Shown one piece after another: positions 54,857 through 62,726 of a stretch of DNA of 64,000 bases. A program made the translations under genes and the position numbers. Numbering within the stretch: position 1 is the stretch's first letter; each line of letters starts with the position of its first letter. Under the pieces are notes generated by a model. That model made no database searches and was not told where the DNA came from. It saw nothing but the letters and a program-made list of their open reading frames with translations. The DNA comes from Roseinatronobacter sp. S2 (GTDB taxonomy: Bacteria > Pseudomonadota > Alphaproteobacteria > Rhodobacterales > Rhodobacteraceae), in NCBI RefSeq assembly GCF_029581395.1, contig NZ_CP121113.1:2662001-2726000 (forward strand), read 5' to 3'.

Positions 54857-55145
54857 ATTGGCCTCCTTGAAACAAGTGATTGGGCACATACCGCATCCGT
54901 GGCGAAAGGTGAAGGGGCGCGTTCTTCAAGGATTTGTGCCACGCTTTTTCACCGCCCCGCGCCTAAGGCCGTCACGCGCCACGCGTATGATTTCATTTTG
55001 CATATAATTTAGCCAAAGTGCACAAAATTTAACCGTCTTGCATCTGCGCACGGCCTCGCCCTCGCATTCCGGCGCGCCCCGATGCGGCGGGGCTGGATTG
55101 GCCACCCAAGCCCTTGATAGCGACACATCATATATAGAGGTGCGC

Positions 55146-55955
55146 ATGATCCCGCTGAAACTGTCAGACCCCCACCAGCGCAGCAAGGGCCTTGCCCGTG
55201 CAGAGTTCTTTGCGCAAGGCGGGCGGGCCGTTCTGGGCGATCTGTATCAACAAGGGTCCGCCAAACTGATTGTTCTGCCGGGGCCGGAACTGGTGTTTCT
55301 GAACACATCTGGCGGGTTAACGGGGGGCGACAGGCTGGGCCTGAACATTACCTTGGGCGCGCAGTGCCGCCTGACCGCCACCACCCAGACGGCCGAACGC
55401 GCCTATCGCAGCACATCGGGCGCAGCACATGTCGATATTGCCATGACTGTGGGGGATGGCGCGCATCTGGACTGGCTGCCGCAGGAAACCATTTTGTTTG
55501 ACGCCGCGCAATTGCGCCGGCGCACCATCATCACCCTTGGGGTGGGCGCAAGCTGCCTGATGGCCGAAACCGTGGTTCTGGGACGCGCCGCCATGGGCGA
55601 GCATGTCACAGCGCTGGATTTCCACGACTGGCGGCTGATCCGGCACGGCGACACGCCCTGCCATGCCGAGGCCTTGGCGCTGGACGCCCCGCGCCTGAAC
55701 AGCCGTGCCGCAGGGCTGGCGGGCATGCGCGCGTTTGCAACGCTGGTTCTGGTCGCAGATGGTGCGCAGGACAAACTGGCGCTGGCGCGCGCCGCCCTGC
55801 ACCCCGACCCAGACGTGAACGCCGCCGCATCCGCGATGCCGGGGCGGCTGGTGGTGCGCCTGATGGCGCGCGACAACTGGCCCTTGCGCAAACAGATGGT
55901 GCGGCTGCTGCATGCGCTGCGCCCTTCCCCCCTTCCCCGTGTCTGGCAAATGTGA
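55146..55955 (+). CDS. ureD: Urease accessory protein UreD
   Basis: Scaffold protein that binds apo-urease and, with UreF and UreG, forms the nickel-insertion complex. The 269-residue product has the UreD core: RSKGLARAEFF, LVFLNTSGGLTGGDRLGLNI, TTQTAERAYRS, WLPQETILFDAAQLRRRT and MRAFATLVLVAD. The ATG at 55146 fits the usual start just before the QRSKG motif; the longer frame from 55038 is unlikely. It heads the urease operon. The 289-bp gap upstream, shared with asd, contains an AT-rich stretch at about 54985-55035 likely to hold the promoter. Confidence 0.92.
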   Translation: MIPLKLSDPHQRSKGLARAEFFAQGGRAVLGDLYQQGSAKLIVLPGPELVFLNTSGGLTGGDRLGLNITLGAQCRLTATTQTAERAYRSTSGAAHVDIAMTVGDGAHLDWLPQETILFDAAQLRRRTIITLGVGASCLMAETVVLGRAAMGEHVTALDFHDWRLIRHGDTPCHAEALALDAPRLNSRAAGLAGMRAFATLVLVADGAQDKLALARAALHPDPDVNAAASAMPGRLVVRLMARDNWPLRKQMVRLLHALRPSPLPRVWQM

Positions 55956-55965
55956 GTAGATCTTC

Positions 55966-56283
55966 ATGAACCTGAACCCTCGTGAAAAAGACAAGCTTCT
56001 GGTGGCACTGGCCGCCATGGTGGCGCGCAACCGGCTGGCGCGCGGCGTCAAGCTGAACCACCCCGAAGCCATCGCCCTGATCACCGATTATGTGGTCGAA
56101 GGGGCGCGTGACGGGCGCAGCGTGGCCGACCTGATGCAGGCTGGCGCGCATGTCATCACGGCTGATCAATGCATGGACGGCATTCCATCCATGATCCATT
56201 CGGTGCAGGTCGAAGCCACCTTTCCCGATGGCACAAAACTGGTCACCGTTCACCACCCCATCCGCGAAAGGGCACCGACATGA
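55966..56283 (+). CDS. ureA: Urease gamma subunit
   Basis: Smallest structural subunit of the (alpha-beta-gamma)3 urease. The 105-residue product begins [23 protein letters not shown], and has [21 protein letters not shown] and HPIRE at the end, as in all UreA. It starts 11 bp after ureD and overlaps ureB by 4 bp (ATGA). Separate ureA and ureB genes are normal for Proteobacteria, unlike the fused form of Helicobacter. Confidence 0.97.
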   Translation: MNLNPREKDKLLVALAAMVARNRLARGVKLNHPEAIALITDYVVEGARDGRSVADLMQAGAHVITADQCMDGIPSMIHSVQVEATFPDGTKLVTVHHPIRERAPT

Positions 56284-56585
56284 TCCCCGGACAGATATTC
56301 ACCCTTGATGGCGAGATCGAAGTGAATGCAGGCCAGCCGGTCACCACGCTGATGGTTGCCAATACCGGCGACCGGCCCATTCAGGTGGGCAGCCATTTCC
56401 ATTTTGCCGAAGCCAATGCCGGGCTTGAATTTGACCGCGCTGCCGCCCACGGGCTGCGGCTGGACATTGCTGCCGGAACCGCCGTGCGCTTTGAGCCGGG
56501 CCAGCGGCGCGACGTGTCGCTGGTGCCCTATGGCGGGGGGCGTATGGTTTACGGGTTCAATGGCAAGGTTATGGGGGCGCTCTGA
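56280..56585 (+). CDS. ureB: Urease beta subunit
   Basis: Beta-sandwich structural subunit. The 101-residue product opens [18 protein letters not shown] and has [25 protein letters not shown] and [18 protein letters not shown], all diagnostic. It overlaps ureA by 4 bp. Instead of being followed directly by ureC, its stop overlaps the start of an AT-rich reading frame (TGATG), which separates it from ureC by 320 bp. Confidence 0.97.
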   Translation: MIPGQIFTLDGEIEVNAGQPVTTLMVANTGDRPIQVGSHFHFAEANAGLEFDRAAAHGLRLDIAAGTAVRFEPGQRRDVSLVPYGGGRMVYGFNGKVMGAL

Positions 56586-56905
56586 TGTCATTTCGGCCAA
56601 ATATGATCCAACAGGATTTCAATAAGCGTTTGAAAAAAAGTGATTATGATCTTTCGAAGAATATCCTTGCTTTGCATTGGTTGCCTCGCTCCTTTGTTTG
56701 GAAAAGATCGATTCGCTTGATCGGCAACCCCTCTAATAAGCGCATTTTTTTGTGTTGTGCGGCATTTTTTTCAAGACGCTCCTTGCACCAATTGATTAAC
56801 AGTCAACTGCTCTTAGGCCTTAAACAACAAGTTAGATCCGTTAGGCTTCTGTTAACTTCTGTTAACTCACCGGACGATCACAAAAGTGTGATGGGGGTGC
56901 TGTAA
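56585..56905 (+). CDS. Unknown AT-rich open reading frame between ureB and ureC
   Basis: Not recognised. A 106-codon frame that begins in the ureB stop (TGATG) and whose TAA directly abuts the ureC ATG. By hand count the stretch is about 41 % GC (131 of 320), far below the neighbouring urease genes. The product would be basic (many Lys/Arg), begin [18 protein letters not shown] and contain a moderately hydrophobic middle (KRIFLCCAAFFSRRSLHQ) without a clear membrane segment. The 3' end supplies the ureC ribosome site (GGGGG) and a small ATCACA/TGTGAT dyad. No SD is evident for the frame itself. It may be a real foreign small gene or a chance-open inserted spacer. Confidence 0.4.
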   Translation: MSFRPNMIQQDFNKRLKKSDYDLSKNILALHWLPRSFVWKRSIRLIGNPSNKRIFLCCAAFFSRRSLHQLINSQLLLGLKQQVRSVRLLLTSVNSPDDHKSVMGVL

Positions 56906-58651
56906 ATGTCATACAAGATCACACGCGAAGCCTATGCCGACATGTATGGCCCGACCGTGGGCGACAAGGTGCGGCTGGGCGATACCGATTTGATAATCGA
57001 GGTGGAACGCGACCTGATCACCGAACGCGCAGGCGGCGGCACAGGGCCAAACAGCGCGCGCTACGGCGAGGAGGTCAAGTTCGGCGGCGGCAAGGTCATC
57101 CGCGACGGGATGGGCCAGTCCCAACTGACCCGCGCACAGGGCGCCATGGATACGGTCATCACCAATGCGCTGATCGTGGATTACACCGGCATCATCAAGG
57201 CCGATGTGGGCCTGCGCGGCGGGCGTATTGCCAAGATCGGCAAGGCCGGAAACCCCGACACCCAACCCGGTGTTGATGTCATCATCGGGCCGGGCACCGA
57301 AATCATCGCGGGCGAAGGCAAAATCCTGACCGCAGGCGGGTTTGATGCGCATATCCATTTCATCTGCCCCCAACAGATTGATGATGCGCTGCATTCGGGC
57401 CTGACCACCATGCTGGGGGGCGGCACTGGCCCTGCGCATGGCACGCTGGCCACCACCTGCACCCCCGGCCCGTGGCATCTGGGCCGGATGATGCAGGCGG
57501 CGGATGCGTTTCCCATGAATCTGGCATTCGCGGGCAAGGGCAATGCCAGCCTGCCTGACGCGCTGCACGAACAGGTGCGCGCAGGCGCGGCCGCGCTGAA
57601 ACTGCACGAAGACTGGGGCACCACACCTGCCGCGATTGATAACTGCCTGAGTGTCGCGGATGAAACCGATGTGCAGGTCATGATCCACACAGATACGCTG
57701 AATGAATCGGGGTTTGTGGAAAACACCATTGCAGCCATCAAGGGCCGCACCATCCACGCCTTTCATACCGAAGGGGCGGGTGGCGGCCATGCGCCCGATA
57801 TCATCAAGGTGGTCAGCAGCCAGAATATCCTGCCCAGCTCCACCAACCCGACCATGCCCTACACTGTCAACACCATCGAGGAACATCTGGACATGCTGAT
57901 GGTGTGCCACCATCTGGACCGCAAGGTGCCCGAAGATGTGGCCTTTGCGGAATCGCGCATCCGGCGTGAAACCATCGCGGCCGAAGATATATTGCATGAC
58001 ATGGGCGCGTTTTCGGTGATTTCATCGGACAGTCAGGCCATGGGCCGCGTGGGCGAAGTAATCACCCGCACATGGCAGACCGCCCATAAGATGAAGCTCC
58101 AGCGCGGGCGGCTGGCCGAGGAGTCCGGCGACAACGACAATTTCCGCGTGCGCCGCTATATTGCGAAATACACCATCAACCCCGCAATCGTGCATGGCAT
58201 GTCGCGCCATATCGGCAGCGTGGAAGAAGGCAAGCGCGCCGATCTGGTCCTGTGGTCGCCCGCGTTTTTCGGCGCGAAGCCTGAAATGGTGCTGATGGGC
58301 GGGTCCATCGTCGTGGCGCAGATGGGCGATCCCAACGCGTCCATCCCCGTGCAGCCCATGCATTCGCGCCCCATGTTCGGGGCTTTTGGGCGGGCAGTCG
58401 AACAGTCTGCCGTGATATTCGTGTCGCAGGCAGGGCAATCTGCGGGCATCGGCGCGGAACTGGGGCTGGCAAAATCCACACTTGCGGTGGAGAACTGCCG
58501 CGAAATCGGCAAATCCGACATGCGCCTGAACAGCGCCACCCCCCAGATCGAAGTCGACCCCGAAACCTATGAAGTGCGCGCCGATGGTGTGCTTCTGACC
58601 TGCGAACCGGCGTCCGAGCTGCCGCTTGCGCAGCGTTATTTCCTGTTCTGA
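56906..58651 (+). CDS. ureC: Urease alpha (catalytic) subunit
   Basis: Nickel enzyme hydrolysing urea to ammonia and carbamate. The 581-residue product has all catalytic elements: metal-binding His pair in [11 protein letters not shown], carbamylated Lys in [41 protein letters not shown], the flap Cys-His in [10 protein letters not shown] and Asp in [11 protein letters not shown]. It is about 14 residues longer than the Klebsiella protein. The extra residues ([13 protein letters not shown], about residues 38-51) lie between DLIT and [10 protein letters not shown] in the N-terminal domain. It follows the AT-rich frame with no spacer and uses its own GGGGG ribosome site. Confidence 0.98.
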   Translation: MSYKITREAYADMYGPTVGDKVRLGDTDLIIEVERDLITERAGGGTGPNSARYGEEVKFGGGKVIRDGMGQSQLTRAQGAMDTVITNALIVDYTGIIKADVGLRGGRIAKIGKAGNPDTQPGVDVIIGPGTEIIAGEGKILTAGGFDAHIHFICPQQIDDALHSGLTTMLGGGTGPAHGTLATTCTPGPWHLGRMMQAADAFPMNLAFAGKGNASLPDALHEQVRAGAAALKLHEDWGTTPAAIDNCLSVADETDVQVMIHTDTLNESGFVENTIAAIKGRTIHAFHTEGAGGGHAPDIIKVVSSQNILPSSTNPTMPYTVNTIEEHLDMLMVCHHLDRKVPEDVAFAESRIRRETIAAEDILHDMGAFSVISSDSQAMGRVGEVITRTWQTAHKMKLQRGRLAEESGDNDNFRVRRYIAKYTINPAIVHGMSRHIGSVEEGKRADLVLWSPAFFGAKPEMVLMGGSIVVAQMGDPNASIPVQPMHSRPMFGAFGRAVEQSAVIFVSQAGQSAGIGAELGLAKSTLAVENCREIGKSDMRLNSATPQIEVDPETYEVRADGVLLTCEPASELPLAQRYFLF

Positions 58652-58806
58652 TGCCCATGTTTCACCCAAGTCTGGCGCAAGGATGCAACAGTCGCGCAAA
58701 AAATGCCGCAGCGCAGCATTGCGCACGCGCTGTTGAGAAGAAATTTACCCCCTGCTGTGATACTGCATATCCGTGGGAGGAGTGTTTCTACCTGACGGAG
58801 GGTGAA

Positions 58807-59040
58807 ATGCGACAACGACCAGCAAATTCCAACCTTAGTCCGCAGCAATCCCAGCGGCTTGATTGTTTTCTGGCCTCTACCGGATTTGGCTGCAACCCGT
58901 CCCAATCCCGCACGGCGCGCGAAGCTGAATTTGCGCGCCTTGACCGCCTGCCAGATGGCGCGCTTGCGTCCATGGGCCTGAACCGGCGCGGATTGGCGGC
59001 GCATGTTTATCGTGATCTTTTCCACATAGGTGCAAAATGA
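58807..59040 (+). CDS. Small DUF1127-like protein between ureC and ureE
   Basis: 77 residues; no function assigned. The ATG at 58807 has a strong GGAGGGTG ribosome site. The stop overlaps the ureE start as ATGA, so it is translated with the operon. The C-terminal half (EFARLDRLPDGALASMGLNRRGLAAHV, in two parts) resembles the DUF1127 pattern L-x-x-L-x-D-x-x-L-x-x-x-G-L-x-R. DUF1127 proteins are short, mostly uncharacterised; some affect phosphate or RNA metabolism. I recall an unassigned small gene at a similar place in urease clusters of other Rhodobacteraceae, but cannot check it. The 155-bp gap before it has no other frame. Confidence 0.65.
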   Translation: MRQRPANSNLSPQQSQRLDCFLASTGFGCNPSQSRTAREAEFARLDRLPDGALASMGLNRRGLAAHVYRDLFHIGAK

Positions 59041-59555
59041 CCGACCTTCCTCCCCTGAACCGGCTTTTGAAAACCCGACCCGACCGCTGTGACGGCGCTG
59101 TCATTCTGGATTATGACGGACGCATGATCCGGCGCAAACGCCTGACCACCGCCGAAGGGCGCGGCTTCATGGTAAATTTGCCTGAAGTCACAAACCTTGA
59201 TGCCTATTGGGGCCTTGAGCTGGCAGACGGCACCACACTGGAAATCGTCGCCGCTGACGAACCCCTGATCGAAGTCACCGGCGATCTGCCCCGCCTTGCA
59301 TGGCATATCGGCAACCGCCACACGCCCTGCCAGATTGACGCAAACCGCATGCTGGTGCGCCACGATCATGTGATTGAAGCCATGTTGCGCCAATTGGGGG
59401 CCAGCCTGCGCCATATCAGTGGCCCCTTCACACCCGAAGGGGGCGCCTATGGTCATGGCCGCACGATGGGCCATTCGCATGGGCCGGACACCGGCCATAG
59501 CCATGATCATGGGCATGCACATGGCCATGATCATCCCCACCATACGCACGCCTGA
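59037..59555 (+). CDS. ureE: Urease accessory protein UreE (nickel metallochaperone)
   Basis: Delivers nickel to the UreDFG-urease complex. The 172-residue product has the UreE N-terminal domain (VILDYDGRMIRRKR, MVNLPEVTNLDAYW) and the central metal-binding domain with AWHIGNRHTPCQI, whose conserved His holds nickel at the dimer interface. The C-terminal tail is His-rich (HSHGPDTGHSHDHGHAHGHD), a nickel store as in Klebsiella UreE. It is coupled to the small gene before it and is 3 bp from ureF. Confidence 0.95.
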   Translation: MTDLPPLNRLLKTRPDRCDGAVILDYDGRMIRRKRLTTAEGRGFMVNLPEVTNLDAYWGLELADGTTLEIVAADEPLIEVTGDLPRLAWHIGNRHTPCQIDANRMLVRHDHVIEAMLRQLGASLRHISGPFTPEGGAYGHGRTMGHSHGPDTGHSHDHGHAHGHDHPHHTHA

Positions 59556-59558
59556 TCC

Positions 59559-60197
59559 ATGCTGTCACCCGCCGCACTGACCCTTGTCCAATGGCTGTCC
59601 CCGGCATTCCCGACCGGCGCCTTCGCCTATAGTCACGGGCTGGAACAGGTCATTGCCGATGGCTGCGTGCATGATGCCGGCAGCCTGCGCGACTGGCTGG
59701 CCGATGTGGTGCAGTTCGGCACCGGCTGGCAGGATGCCGTGCTGATGGCGCAGGCGCTGAAGGATGGTGCGGATCCGGATGCGCTGGACGCGCTTAGTGT
59801 GGCATTGCAACCCTGCGCCGAACGCCTGTGCGAAGCGCGCGAACAAGGGGCGGCCTTCGCGCGCACCCTTGGCATCATGACGGGCCAGACACTCCCGCCG
59901 CGCACCCTGCCCCTGACTGTGGCCTGCGCCGCGCGGCCCCTTGACCTGCCCGCAAGGGACGTGATTGCGCTGTATCTTCAGGGCTTTGCCAGCAATCTGG
60001 TCACCATGGGCGTCAAACATATCCCGCTGGGCCAAAGTGCGGGCCAGAAAGTGCTGGCCGGTCTGCTGCCCGTCATCATAGATGTCGCCACGCATGCTGA
60101 AGCCGCAGAACCCGATGCATTCGCGAATTCCTGCCTTGCCGCCGATCTGGCCGCAATGCACCATGAAACCAAGGAAACAAGGCTTTACCGGACATGA
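59559..60197 (+). CDS. ureF: Urease accessory protein UreF
   Basis: All-helical protein that links UreD to the UreG GTPase during urease maturation. The 212-residue product begins [24 protein letters not shown], the hallmark N-terminus of UreF. It has [13 protein letters not shown] and [22 protein letters not shown] toward the C-terminus. It starts 3 bp after ureE and overlaps ureG by 4 bp. Length and motifs are ordinary. Confidence 0.95.
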   Translation: MLSPAALTLVQWLSPAFPTGAFAYSHGLEQVIADGCVHDAGSLRDWLADVVQFGTGWQDAVLMAQALKDGADPDALDALSVALQPCAERLCEAREQGAAFARTLGIMTGQTLPPRTLPLTVACAARPLDLPARDVIALYLQGFASNLVTMGVKHIPLGQSAGQKVLAGLLPVIIDVATHAEAAEPDAFANSCLAADLAAMHHETKETRLYRT

Positions 60198-60862
60198 ACA
60201 CAACGCCTTCCAACATGCACGGCCCGTTGCGCGTGGGTATCGGCGGCCCCGTCGGTGCAGGCAAAACAACGCTGACCGAACATCTGGCGCGCGCGCTTGC
60301 GCAGCGCTGTTCCATGGCGGTCATCACCAATGACATCTACACCCGCGAAGATGCGGACGCACTGGTGCGCGCGCAGGTGCTGTCTGCCGACCGCATTCGC
60401 GGGGTAGAAACCGGCGGTTGCCCGCATACGGCCATCCGCGAAGATGCCAGCATCAACCTTGCCGCCATTGCAGATCTGAACCACGCCTTCCCCGATCTGG
60501 ACCTGATACTGATTGAATCGGGCGGCGACAATCTGGCCGCAACCTTCTCGCCGGAACTGGCGGATATCACCATCTATGTCATCGACACCGCCGCAGGGCA
60601 GGACATCCCGCGCAAACGCGGACCGGGCGTCACCAAATCCGGCATGCTGGTGGTCAACAAGATTGATATGGCCCCGCATGTGGGCGTTGATCCGGTGTTG
60701 CTGGAACACGACACGCAGCGCGCACGCGGGCGCTTGCCCTATGTCATGGCCAGCCTGAAACAGGGGCACGGGCTGGACGTGGTGGTGGCATTCCTTGAAC
60801 GTGAAGGCGGCCTCGTCCTGCGCCCCGACCCCGCGCAGACCATTCAACGGCAAAGCGCCTGA
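60194..60862 (+). CDS. ureG: Urease accessory GTPase UreG
   Basis: SIMIBI-class GTPase that powers nickel transfer into urease. The 222-residue product has the P-loop [21 protein letters not shown], the nickel-binding Cys-Pro-His in [37 protein letters not shown] (switch) and [12 protein letters not shown] (guanine specificity, NKID). It overlaps ureF and closes the urease operon. The urea transporter genes follow after about 515 bp on the same strand. Confidence 0.97.
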   Translation: MNTTPSNMHGPLRVGIGGPVGAGKTTLTEHLARALAQRCSMAVITNDIYTREDADALVRAQVLSADRIRGVETGGCPHTAIREDASINLAAIADLNHAFPDLDLILIESGGDNLAATFSPELADITIYVIDTAAGQDIPRKRGPGVTKSGMLVVNKIDMAPHVGVDPVLLEHDTQRARGRLPYVMASLKQGHGLDVVVAFLEREGGLVLRPDPAQTIQRQSA

Positions 60863-60935
60863 TCCGGTCTTCAGAAACGGACACAGGCGTCATCTGACAT
60901 GCTATGCAACGGGCTGCATCTATGCGCGGCATCGG

Positions 60936-60957
60936 CCTTCATCTTGCCAAAAATACT
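60936..60957 (-). repeat. Intergenic repeat, GGAGTATTTTTGGCAAGATGAA family, remnant copy 3
   Basis: Minus strand reads GAGTATTTTTGGCAAGATGA, matching the core of copies 1 and 2, but the GC hairpin half is missing. Confidence 0.6.
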
Positions 60958-61015
60958 CAAAACCCACCCATCAGGTATGGCCGCACCCCGCCAAGGTGCC
61001 GAATCCTGAACATGT

Positions 61016-61032
61016 TGCCTATTTTGCGGGCG
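61016..61032. promoter_or_regulatory. GCC-N9-GGC dyad 1 upstream of urt, candidate NtrC-type site
   Basis: GCC at 61017-61019 and GGC at 61029-61031 with nine bases between. It agrees with the CGCC-N9-GGC pattern I recall for Rhodobacter capsulatus NtrC, except that the leading base is T. Short and tentative. Confidence 0.3.
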
Positions 61033-61113
61033 ACACTGCATAAGATTTCCGCCCCATTTTTCCAGACACAACGCCGCAATGCAGCAATAATATTAGACAC
61101 AAACGCGTGATTT

Positions 61114-61130
61114 TGCCTAATTTTTTGGCA
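61114..61130. promoter_or_regulatory. GCC-N9-GGC dyad 2 upstream of urt, candidate NtrC-type site
   Basis: TGCC-N9-GGCA, symmetrical over four bases each side, with an AT-only centre (TAATTTTTT). It is 98 bp from dyad 1 and about 250 bp upstream of urtA. The match stands out because the surroundings are AT-rich. Confidence 0.35.
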
Positions 61131-61377
61131 TAACCCCGAACCCAACCCTGTTGCCAGCAAATCAAAGCACCCCAAAATTGCATCACGCACGCCTGCGTTC
61201 CACAACATATTTGCTGGTTGAAAGATCAGCATCAAACATGCCCAACGGCCTGATCCTGGCAGATGCCGACCGTTGGACATGGCAACAAGAATGCTGCTCT
61301 GACGGATATGGGGCCTTGAACGCGTGATTCAACCCGGACCGTCAGTCGCATAAGATCATCAAAGGAGAATGCGTCTT

Positions 61378-62661
61378 ATGACAACCAAAACCCTGCTTGC
61401 TTCTGCTGCGGCCTCGGCGTTACTGATCACGTCCGGCCCTGCATTTGCCGATTGCCCGATCAAGGTCGGTGTGCTGCACTCTCTGTCTGGCAGTATGGCC
61501 ATTTCCGAAACCACGCTGCGCGATGTCATGTTGATGCTGGTTGACCAGCAAAACACCGCAGGCGGCCTGCTGGGCTGCGAAATCGAAGCCGTCGTTGTGG
61601 ACCCCGCATCGGACTGGCCACTCTTTGCCGAACGTGCCCGCGAATTGCTGACTGTCAATGACGTGGACGTCATTTTCGGGGCCTGGACCTCGGTCAGTCG
61701 CAAGGCTGTGCTGCCGGTTCTGGAAGAACTGAACGGGCTGATGTTCTATCCGGTCCAGTATGAAGGGCAGGAAAGCTCGCGCAATGTGTTCTACACTGGT
61801 GCTGCCCCCAACCAGCAAGCCATCCCTGCCGTGGATTATTTCCTTGAAGAACTGGGTGTTGAAAGCTTCGCATTGCTGGGCACGGATTATGTGTATCCCC
61901 GCACCACCAATGCCATTCTTGAGGCTTATTTGTTGTCCAAAGGCATTGCGGCTGAAGATATTTTTGTAAATTACACCCCGTTTGGTCATTCAGACTGGTC
62001 CACCATCGTGTCCGATGTCGTGGCCCTTGGCGCAGGCGGCAAACAGGTCGGCGTGATTTCCACCATCAACGGTGACGCCAATATCGGCTTTTACACCGAA
62101 CTGGCCGCCCAGGGCGTCAGCGCGGATGATATTCCCGTAGTTGCGTTTTCTGTGGGCGAGGAAGAGCTTTCGGGCCTCGACACATCGCGCCTTGTCGGTC
62201 ATCTGGCGGCATGGAACTACTTCATGTCGGCAGACACGCCCGAAAATGAAACCTTTATCGCCGCCTGGCATGACTTCATCGGCGATGACAGCCGCGTGAC
62301 GAATGACCCGATGGAGGCCCATTACATCGGCTTCAACATGTGGGTCAACGCGGTCGAAGCTGCCGGCACCACTGATGTGGATGCCGTGCGCGAAGCAATG
62401 TGGGGTCAGGAAGTTCCCAACCTGACCGGCGGCACCGCTGTCATGTTGCCAAACCACCATCTGGCCAAGCCGGTTCTGATTGGCGAAATCCGTGCCGACG
62501 GGCAGTTCGACATCATCAGCCAGACCGGCGAAGTCGAAGGCGCCGCATGGACCCCCTATCTGGACGAAAGTGCCACGCTGGTCAGCGACTGGCAGGAACT
62601 GGGTTGCGGCATGTTCGACACAGCCACTGAAACCTGTGTCCAGCTGACATCCAACTACTAA
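61378..62661 (+). CDS. urtA: Urea ABC transporter substrate-binding protein
   Basis: Periplasmic receptor of the high-affinity urea importer. The 427-residue product has a signal peptide ending in SGPAFA. The mature region [24 protein letters not shown] is the UrtA signature. It also has [56 protein letters not shown] and [15 protein letters not shown]. The ATG at 61378 gives good spacing from AAAGGAGA; an ATG three codons earlier (61369) is too close to that site. With the urease operon just upstream, uptake and hydrolysis of urea are encoded side by side. Confidence 0.96.
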   Translation: MTTKTLLASAAASALLITSGPAFADCPIKVGVLHSLSGSMAISETTLRDVMLMLVDQQNTAGGLLGCEIEAVVVDPASDWPLFAERARELLTVNDVDVIFGAWTSVSRKAVLPVLEELNGLMFYPVQYEGQESSRNVFYTGAAPNQQAIPAVDYFLEELGVESFALLGTDYVYPRTTNAILEAYLLSKGIAAEDIFVNYTPFGHSDWSTIVSDVVALGAGGKQVGVISTINGDANIGFYTELAAQGVSADDIPVVAFSVGEEELSGLDTSRLVGHLAAWNYFMSADTPENETFIAAWHDFIGDDSRVTNDPMEAHYIGFNMWVNAVEAAGTTDVDAVREAMWGQEVPNLTGGTAVMLPNHHLAKPVLIGEIRADGQFDIISQTGEVEGAAWTPYLDESATLVSDWQELGCGMFDTATETCVQLTSNY

Positions 62662-62726
62662 GCAAGACGGGATGCAGGCCCAAGGGTTTGCATCCCCCTT
62701 ATCTGAGTTGCGTCCTGCCTGAAGAT

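Larger units (their letters stand above)
60863..61377. other. Regulatory gap between ureG and urtA (no gene seen)
   Basis: 515 bp without a convincing frame. It contains a remnant of the GGAGTATTTTTGGCAAGATGAA repeat at 60936-60957, then an AT-rich stretch (about 61010-61135) with two GCC-N9-GGC dyads, and finally the urtA leader with an AAAGGAGA ribosome site at 61361. The urt promoter should lie between the dyads and urtA. Confidence 0.6.

Noticed and set aside
61280..61295. GG-N10-GC (TGGCAACAAGAATGCT) resembling a sigma-54 -24/-12 promoter before urtA
   Set aside because: Spacing fits, but flanking bases are poor and many Rhodobacteraceae lack a housekeeping sigma-54. It would need a mapped transcript start and an rpoN gene.
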